Shown in pieces: positions 7,129 through 15,128 of a stretch of DNA of 15,128 nt. Source of the DNA: Rhizobiaceae bacterium (GTDB taxonomy: Bacteria; Pseudomonadota; Alphaproteobacteria; Rhizobiales; Rhizobiaceae); assembly GCA_028865845.1 (NCBI GenBank), contig JAGWJK010000014.1:1-15128 (forward strand). Direction: 5' to 3'. The stretch's first letter is position 1. Every line of letters starts with the position of its first letter. The translations under genes were made by a program, and so were the position numbers. A model generated the notes under the pieces. The model was not told the DNA's origin, made no database searches, and worked only from the letters and a program-made list of their open reading frames with translations.

Positions 7129-10100
7129 TTTCATCTCCTTTTCAAATTATAGATAATTTTTGATTCTCATCTATTTTATGAATGAGACTGAACGGTAACG
7201 CAAGGAAGTGCAGCTGATTTTCCACGCCCCAGGGAGATAAAAGTCGTGACCCTTAGCTTAAAAAGTGCCCCTCACCCCAAAAATGGAGGGAAGCCATCTC
7301 TTTAAAGTATTGTTATTGTTATTTTTTATGAGAATCGTGCGAAAAATCACGACGACGACGCGTCGCTTCAGAAATTATCTATAATTTTTGAATTAGCTAT
7401 CCGACGATTGCGAATGCTTCGCGTGTCGCGCCTGCCGACGTGCGTGCAGGCGCCCGGCCTATCCACTGAACGTGTTTTTGCAGGACGGCCGCGGCCTCTT
7501 CAATACGCCCCTGGCGCAGGGAAGCCAGAATGGCGCGGTGATCATGGTCGGTGCGCTTTTCCCAGCCGGATTGCCAGGCGGAAAACAGGAAGCGTGCGCT
7601 TGCCGCATGAAGGTCGTCGATCGCAGCAAGCAGGCGCGGCATGCCGCAAGGGGCAAGGATCAGGCGATGGAAGCGGCGGTTTGCCTCCTCCCAGGCATGG
7701 ACATCGGCGGCGGCATCGCCCTCGCGTGTCGCGTCTTCGGCAGCGTCGAGGATCGCCGGCGTCAGATGCTGTGCGGCGTGCTTCAGCGCCAGTCCTTCGA
7801 GTGCCGCGCGCATCTCGGCGACTTCGCGGACTTCCTTGAGATCGAAGGAAGCGACGCGAACGCCGCGACGCGGCACGTTGATCGCCAGGCCTTGTGCCTC
7901 CAGCCGCCGGAAGGCCTCGCGAACCGGAACATGACTGGCGCCGAATTCCTCAGCGATGTGATCCTGCCGCAACCGCGCGTCCGGCGCGAGTTCGCCACGG
8001 ATGATGCGATCCGCAAGCACCCGGCTGATACGGCTGGCGATCGTGTCGTCTTGTTCCTTGGCCATGGCCGATCCTTAATGGCCGTGATGAGGCTTGTCGA
8101 GCGGCAATGGGAAGCGTGAAATCCAAGCCCATCCGCCGACCCTTTCCAGCTTTGCAGCACAGCCATGCCCGCTGGTTGGTTGAGCTTTGCCGAGGCATCG
8201 TGTAAAGCCGCTCCATTCCTTTTCAAAGCGCGATCCCGGAAATGTCCGATGGTTTCGGACGGGTGGCGCAAAATCTAGAGCCCCCTTCAAAGGCATCCTA
8301 TTCTCATGAGCAACGGCTTCGACCTTATCATCTTCGACTGCGACGGCGTTCTGGTCGATTCGGAAATCATCGCGGCGCAGGTTGAATCGCTGCTGCTGAC
8401 GGAAGCTGGCTATCCGATCAGCGTCGAGGAAATGGGCGAGCGCTTCGCCGGCATGACCTGGCAGAACATCCTGTTCCAGGTCGAGCGCGAAGCGAGCATC
8501 CCGCTTTCGGCATCGCTCCTCGACAAGTCGGAAAAGATTCTCGACGTCAAACTGGCGCAGGAACTCGTGGCCATCCCCGGCGTGCCGCAGGCGCTGTCAC
8601 GTATTCCGTTGCCGCGCTGCGTCTGCTCCAATTCCAGCTCGGCGCGTCTCGACATGATGCTGTCGAAGGTCGGCTATAAGCAGCTGTTCGCGCCGCACAT
8701 CTATTCCGCCAAGGATCTCGGTGCCGATCGCGTCAAGCCGAAGCCGGATATCTTCCTGCATGGCGCAAAGCAGATGAACGTATCGCCCGCCAACGTCATC
8801 GTCGTCGAAGATTCCGTGCATGGCGTCCAGGCGGCACGCGCAGCCGGCATGCGCGTCATCGGCTTCACCGGCGCGTCCCATACCTACCCGTCGCATGCCG
8901 ACCGGCTGACCGATGCCGGCGCCGAAACCGTAATCGCCCGCATGACGGATCTACCGGGCATCGTCATGGCTTTGGCGGAATGGGACGGCGTTCTCTAAGA
9001 GCGAGACGCCTGAAAACATATTCCGCGGCCAGCGGGAATATGTAACCTGGGTCAAATTTGCCGAGAGCTTGGGAAGGCGACACTTCGCCCGTCGTTGTAA
9101 TCACGCCTATTCCCAGACGACGCCGACAGAAGTCGGCATCTTCCTCCGGAAACCGGATGGACAAAGGTCAGCCTGATTAGATCGGCCCTTCTCGGGCCGT
9201 CAGTGCTTCTTATGACTTGGCTTCGGCTGGCCCTTTACCGGCTTTTGCGGACCCTGTTCGAAACCGACATAAACGCTGGTGAAACCGCCCGAACCGCCGG
9301 CGACGCTGATGTCGTCATCGGTAAACAGGAACTGCGTCGTCGTTTGGCCTGCAGGCAGCGACACGGGATAGCTGATGACCTTGTCGTAGAGCGAGTTATT
9401 ACCGTCCATCACCGAAACGTGGATCGGCAGGTTCACGGTACCCGAGGTACCGACCGGGCCGGCGACGAGGCGACCCTGTGCGGCCACATGGATGCCGAGG
9501 CTGGTGCCGTCGGTCGTGCACTGGCGCGTCGCCTCGGCGAGCGATGCCTGATAGGTCAGTTGGTTCGGATCGTCCTTCACGCCCTTGGCATAGAGCTTGT
9601 AGACGGAGGCCTCATCGCGGATCACCACCTGCGGGCACTTGCCGGCGACATAGGCCTGACCGCCCGTGACCGGAGCCTGCGCCTGTGGCGCCGGGCTCGC
9701 TGCCGAGGCGGTGCTGTCCGCCGTCGCCTGCGGAGCCACCGTCACCTGTGTCGCGGGCTGTTTGTCGCCGCCGCCGATACCGAGAGTGCTGCAACCGGCG
9801 AGCAATGCCAGAAGTGAAGCGGAGAAAACACGACGCGAAACCCTGCCAAACACTATTATTCCACCCTCTGCATATAATTCACATTATCGGCCTGCAGCCT
9901 GTTCGACGGGCCTTTTATGGCACTTGGCGATGGTCTATACCAGCGGCGCAACGAAAAATCGATCGGGTACGCATCGTTTTGGCTCACTTTTCGACGTCGA
10001 CATATTGGCCTAAACCACCGCCCTCATCGGGAGGCGTTCCGAAACTTGCGTGGACGCGAAATCCGCACCGTTGATCCGGCGCAAAAAGACCGCCCGCCGC

Positions 10101-13100
10101 CGCTTCGATCTCCTATCCTCTCAATTCATGACTCCGGCAATTTTGCGACCAAAGGAAATCTAGACCGTGGACTATATCTCAACGCGGGGAGAAACCCCTG
10201 CCCTTGGCTTCTGCGACGCCCTTCTGGCCGGCCTTGCGCGTGACGGCGGGCTCTATGTTCCCCGCGAATGGCCGACATTGACGAAAAAAGAGATCCGCGG
10301 CTTTCGCGGCAAAAGCTACCAGGACATCGCTTTCGCCGTGCTGTCTCCCTTCGTCGGCGACGAAATCCCGCATGACGTTTTCCGCGGCATGATTGACGAG
10401 GCCTATGGCACGTTCCGCCATCCGGCCGTCGTCCCGCTGGTGCAGACCGGCCCGAACGACTTCGTGATGGAGCTGTTCCATGGCACGACGCTCGCGTTCA
10501 AGGACGTCGCGATGCAGTTGCTCGCGCGGCTGATGGACTATGCACTGGAAAAGCGCGGCGAACGGGCGACGATCGTCGGCGCGACCTCGGGCGATACGGG
10601 CGGCGCTGCCATCGACGCGTTTGCCGGCCGCGAGCGTACCGACATCTTCATCCTCTTCCCGCATGGCAAGGTATCGCCGGTGCAGCAGCGACAGATGACG
10701 ACCTCGACCGCCGCCAACGTGCATGCGCTGGCGATCAACGGCAATTTCGACGATTGCCAAAATCTCGTGAAAGCCATGTTCAACGACGCGGCCTTCCGCG
10801 ACCGCGTCAAGCTTTCCGGCGTCAATTCGATCAACTGGGCGCGCATCATGGCGCAGGTGGTCTATTATTTCACCAGCGCCGTCGCACTCGGTGGCCCGGA
10901 TCGCAAGATCTCCTTCACGGTGCCGACCGGCAATTTCGGCGATATCTTTGCCGGCTATGTCGCCAAGCGCATGGGCCTGCCGATCGAGCGGCTGGTGATC
11001 GCCACCAACGAGAACGACATTCTTGCCCGTACGCTGAAGACCGGCCACTACGAAATGCGCGAGGTCAAGGCCACATCGGCGCCGTCGATGGACATCCAGA
11101 TCTCCTCGAACTTCGAACGCCTCTTGTATTTCGCCTATGACCGCGATGCGTCGAAAGTGCGCGCGGCCATGGAAGGCCTGAAACAGGCCAACGGATTTTC
11201 GATCGCCGAAAACGCCTTGAAAGCCATCCGCAAGGAGTTCCGCGCCGGCCGCGCCAGCGAGAAGCAGGTGGCCGCGACAATCCGCAAAACGCTTGCCGAT
11301 ACGGGCTATCTGATCGATCCGCACACCGCCACCGGTGTTTTCGTTGCCGAAAAGCACAGCAAGCCCACAAGTCCCATGGTGACGCTTGCGACCGCACATC
11401 CTGCAAAATTCCCGGCTGCAGTAAAATCGGCATGTGGTATTGACCCGGCGCTTCCGACGTGGCTTGCTGGACTGATGAACAGGGAGGAGCGTTTCGATAT
11501 CCTCGATCCCGAGCTTAAAGCCGTTGAAACTTTTATCGGCAAGCATGCCCGAGCCGGGGAATGACGAACGCAGAAAGACAGACGATGACAGTGGAGTGCA
11601 CCCGGCTTGCTTCCGGGCTGACAGTAGTGACCCAAACGATGCCGCACCTCGAAAGCGTGGCACTCGGAGTATGGATCAAATCGGGTTCGCGTAACGAAAC
11701 CGAGGCCGAGCACGGCATAGCGCATCTGCTCGAGCATATGGCATTCAAGGGCACCACGCGGCGCACGGCACGGGAAATCGCCGAGGAAATCGAAAATGTC
11801 GGCGGCGAAGTCAACGCTGCCACGTCGACGGAGACGACGTCTTATTATGCGCGCGTCCTCAAGGATCACGTTCCGCTGGCCGTCGACATTCTCGCCGACA
11901 TCCTGACGGACTCCGCCTTCGACGAAGACGAGCTGCAGCGCGAGAAGCAGGTCATCCTGCAGGAGATCAACGCGGCGAACGACACGCCTGACGACGTCGT
12001 CTTCGATAAGTTCTCCGAAGTCGCCTATCGCGGCCAGACACTTGGACGCGCCATCCTCGGTACCCCGGAAACCGTCGTTTCCTTCTCGCCGGAGCAGATC
12101 CGTGGCTATCTCAGCCGCAACTATACCACCGACCGCATGTTCGTCGTCGCCGCCGGCGCCGTCGAGCACGACAGCTTCGTGCGCCAGGTCGAAGACCGCT
12201 TTTCCAGCCTGCCCACCAAGCCGTCGTCTCCACTGGTGATCGAGCCGGCCCGTTATATCGGCGGCAATATCCGCGAAACGCGCGATCTGATGGATGCACA
12301 GATCCTGCTCGGTTTCGAGGGCCGCGCCTACCACACCCGCGACTTCTACTGTTCGCAGATTCTTGCCAACATTCTCGGCGGCGGCATGTCCTCGCGGCTG
12401 TTCCAGGAAGTTCGCGAGGTCCGGGGCCTCTGCTATTCCGTCTATGCCTTCCATTGGGGCTTTTCCGATACCGGCATTTTCGGCATCCATGCCGCAACCG
12501 GCGGCGAGAACCTGCCGGAGCTGGTGCCGGTCATCATCGACGAGCTGCATAAGTCCTCGCACAACATCGAACAGCAGGAAATCGATCGCGCCCGCGCCCA
12601 GATCCGCGCTCAGTTGCTGATGGGCCAGGAAAGCCCGGCGGCGCGTGCCGGCCAGGTTGCCCGGCAGATGATGCTTTACGGCCGTCCGATCCCGAACCAG
12701 GAGATGCTGGAGCGCCTGCAGGGCATTACCATCGACCGCCTGACGGATCTTGCCGGCCGGCTGTTCTTCGATACCGTGCCGACGCTATCGGCGATCGGGC
12801 CGTTGGAACAGCTTGCGCCGATGGAAGAGATCATCACCTCCCTGTCGTCGCCGACGCCCGTATCAAAAAGCGCGAGCGGCTGAGGCCGCGCCGCGGGCCT
12901 ATGGGTTCAATTCTCCGGGGAGTGCTGGACGGAATGCAAAAATCGGTCTTTCGGTTTCTGTCACGTCACCCGGACGCGGTCGAACTCGAGAACGAGACCT
13001 ATCTGTTGCGTCTGCCGCGCTATTCCGACTTCAATCAGTGGCACAGGCTCAGGGCCGAAAGCCGGCGCTTCCTTGAGCCATGGGAGCCGACCTGGCGCCA

Positions 13101-15128
13101 CGACGAGCTTACCGAGGGCGCCTACCGCGCCCGCGTGATCAGAGGCAAACAGGAATACAGTTCCGGCCAAGCGATTCCGCTTTTCATTTTCCTCAGAGAG
13201 AATATGACTCTGCTCGGGGGAATAACGATCGGCTACATCCGCCGGGGCGCTGCGCAGAGTTGCATGGTCGGCTATTGGATGGGCGAGCGCCACTCCGGGC
13301 AAGGCCATATGTTCGCCGCACTTCAGTTGGTTATACCCTACATCTTTTCCGGACTTGAGTTGCACCGTATTGAAGCAGCCTGTATTCCGGACAACGAGCG
13401 TAGCATGCGGCTTTTGGAAAAAGCCGGTTTCCAACGGGAAGGTCATTTGCGCGGATATCTCAAAATCAACGGTCAGTGGCGTGATCACGTGATGTTTTCC
13501 CGGTTGGCGTCCGATGCCGGCCCGAGCAGAAAATCCGACAAGCGATGACCGTCGATATGAAGCCTAACCTGCTGTTGACCAAGTGGTTGGCCGCGATCCT
13601 CGCAATTCTGACGGCCGGCCTGCTGTTCCTTGCTGCCGACATGGCGAATGCCGCCGAACCCGTGAAGATTTCACGCGACGATACGGCGCTGGATCTGACC
13701 GCGACCACGGAGATCTACACCAATCAGGGCGAGGCCTTTCAGGTTTCTACAGCCGCCGGCGCCGACGGTATAAGACGCCGCATCGAAGTGCGGTCTTCCT
13801 CGCCGAACCATCAGGGCGACTGGGCTGTCTTCGCGCTCGCCAACGTCTCGGAAGAACAACTGGAGCGCGTGATCGTCGCGCCGCATTTCCGTCTGGTGAA
13901 TTCGAAGCTTTTCTGGCCCGATCTCGGCTCGCAGCGCATCATTGCGATCACGCCGAGCGAAGGTTTCGCGCTCGATCGTCAGCCGAGCGACGAGGCCGAC
14001 GTCTTCCGTATCACCCTGAACCCCGGCGCCGTGGTCACCTTCGTTGCCGAACTCTCTTCACCCGACCTGCCCCAGCTCTATCTCTGGGAGCCGAATGCCT
14101 ACAAGGATACGGTCAACGCGTTTACGCTCTATCGCGGCATCGTTCTTGGCATTGCCGGCCTGCTGGCGGTGTTCCTGACCATCCTTTTCGTCGTCAAGGG
14201 CACGTCGATGCTGCCGGCGACGGCAGCACTTGCCTGGGCGGTGCTCGGCTATATCTGCGTCGACTTCGGCTTCCTCGGCAAGCTGATCACCATTACCTCC
14301 GGCGACCAACGAATATGGCGCGCCTGCGCGGAGGTGGCGCTCGCATCGAGCCTGGTGATTTTCCTCTTCACTTATCTCAATCTCAATCGCTGGCACGCCC
14401 ATCTCGGCTATGTCACGCTCGCCTGGATTCTTGGCCTGGCGCTGCTGTTCGGCGTCGCGGTCTACGATCCCTCGATCGCCGCCGGTATCGCCCGGTTGTC
14501 GCTGGCATTGACGGCAACGGCTGGTCTGCTTCTGATCATCTATCTCGGCTTCAGCCGCTATGACAGGGCCATACTGCTCGTGCCTGCCTGGGCGCTGATC
14601 CTCGTCTGGCTGTTCGGCGCGTGGATGACGATTACCGGCAAGCTCGACAACGACATCATCCAGCCGGCTCTCGGCGGCGGCCTTGTGCTGATCGTGCTGT
14701 TGATCGGTTTCACCGTCATGCAGCACGCCTTTGCCGGCGGCGCTTTCCAGCAAGGTCTGTTTTCGGATCTCGAGCGGCAGTCGCTGGCCTTGACCGGCTC
14801 CGGCGATACCGTCTGGGATTGGGACGTGGCACGCGACCGCGTGGTGACAACGCCCGACATCTCCGGCAAGCTCGGCCTTTCGCCGGGGACCATGCATGGC
14901 GCCGCCCGCAACTGGCTGCCGCGGCTGCATCCCGATGATCGCGATCGGTTCCGCGCGACCCTCGACGTGCTTCTCGAACACCGTCGCGGCCGGCTGAATC
15001 ACGAATTCCGCATCCGCGCCGAGGACGGACATTTCCACTGGCTATCGATCCGCGCCCGTCCGGTGCTCGGTTCGAAGGGGGAAATCATCCGCTGCGTCGG
15101 CACCGTCGTCGACGTCACCGAGCAGAAG

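Overview
The window looks like chromosomal DNA of an alphaproteobacterium, most probably Rhizobiaceae (Rhizobium/Agrobacterium/Sinorhizobium group). The base composition is GC-rich. It carries the cell-cycle methyltransferase CcrM with CtrA-like upstream motifs, a GntR-type BioR repressor beside bioY with two TTATCTATAA-type BioR boxes, and the order threonine synthase, M16 processing peptidase, RimJ/RimL-like acetyltransferase, PAS membrane protein. I see no rRNA, tRNA, CRISPR array, insertion sequence or phage gene.

Layout. Positions 1-1312: ccrM on the minus strand with an intrinsic terminator beyond its end. 1313-1641: the ccrM upstream region, which also holds a plus-facing terminator without a gene in front of it. 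1642-3456: an atypical SDR/NmrA-like gene (minus) divergent from an XRE/MmyB-type regulator (plus) around a compact operator region. 3564-3917: a small exported protein of unknown function. 3994-5447: two dimeric alpha-beta-barrel proteins (ABM-like and NIPSNAP-like), translationally coupled on the minus strand and divergent from an ArsR-type regulator. 5618-6022: a VOC/glyoxalase-fold protein. 6092-8065: the biotin block, with a cysteine-rich DUF1284 protein coupled to the BioY biotin uptake protein, then bioR, all on the minus strand. 8306-8998: a HAD phosphatase. 9200-9853: a lipoprotein (minus), with several hairpins between it and the HAD gene. 10167-15128: a tight plus-strand operon of thrC, M16 peptidase, GNAT acetyltransferase and a seven-or-so-TM protein with a PAS domain that runs off the window end.

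How the parts work together. Three small regulator/target modules sit side by side: XRE with SDR, ArsR with NIPSNAP/ABM, and BioR with bioY/DUF1284. Each has visible palindromes in the shared or upstream intergenic DNA. The BioR module is the best supported, because the known BioR motif occurs twice, 228 bp apart, around the bioY upstream region. The right-hand operon joins amino-acid synthesis, peptide processing, protein acetylation and probable signalling through overlapping or closely spaced genes.

I did not find an unmistakably new multi-gene system. The most interesting leads are the bioY-DUF1284 coupling under twin BioR boxes, the orphan plus-facing terminator upstream of ccrM (possible small RNA), and the uncharacterised ArsR/NIPSNAP/ABM module.
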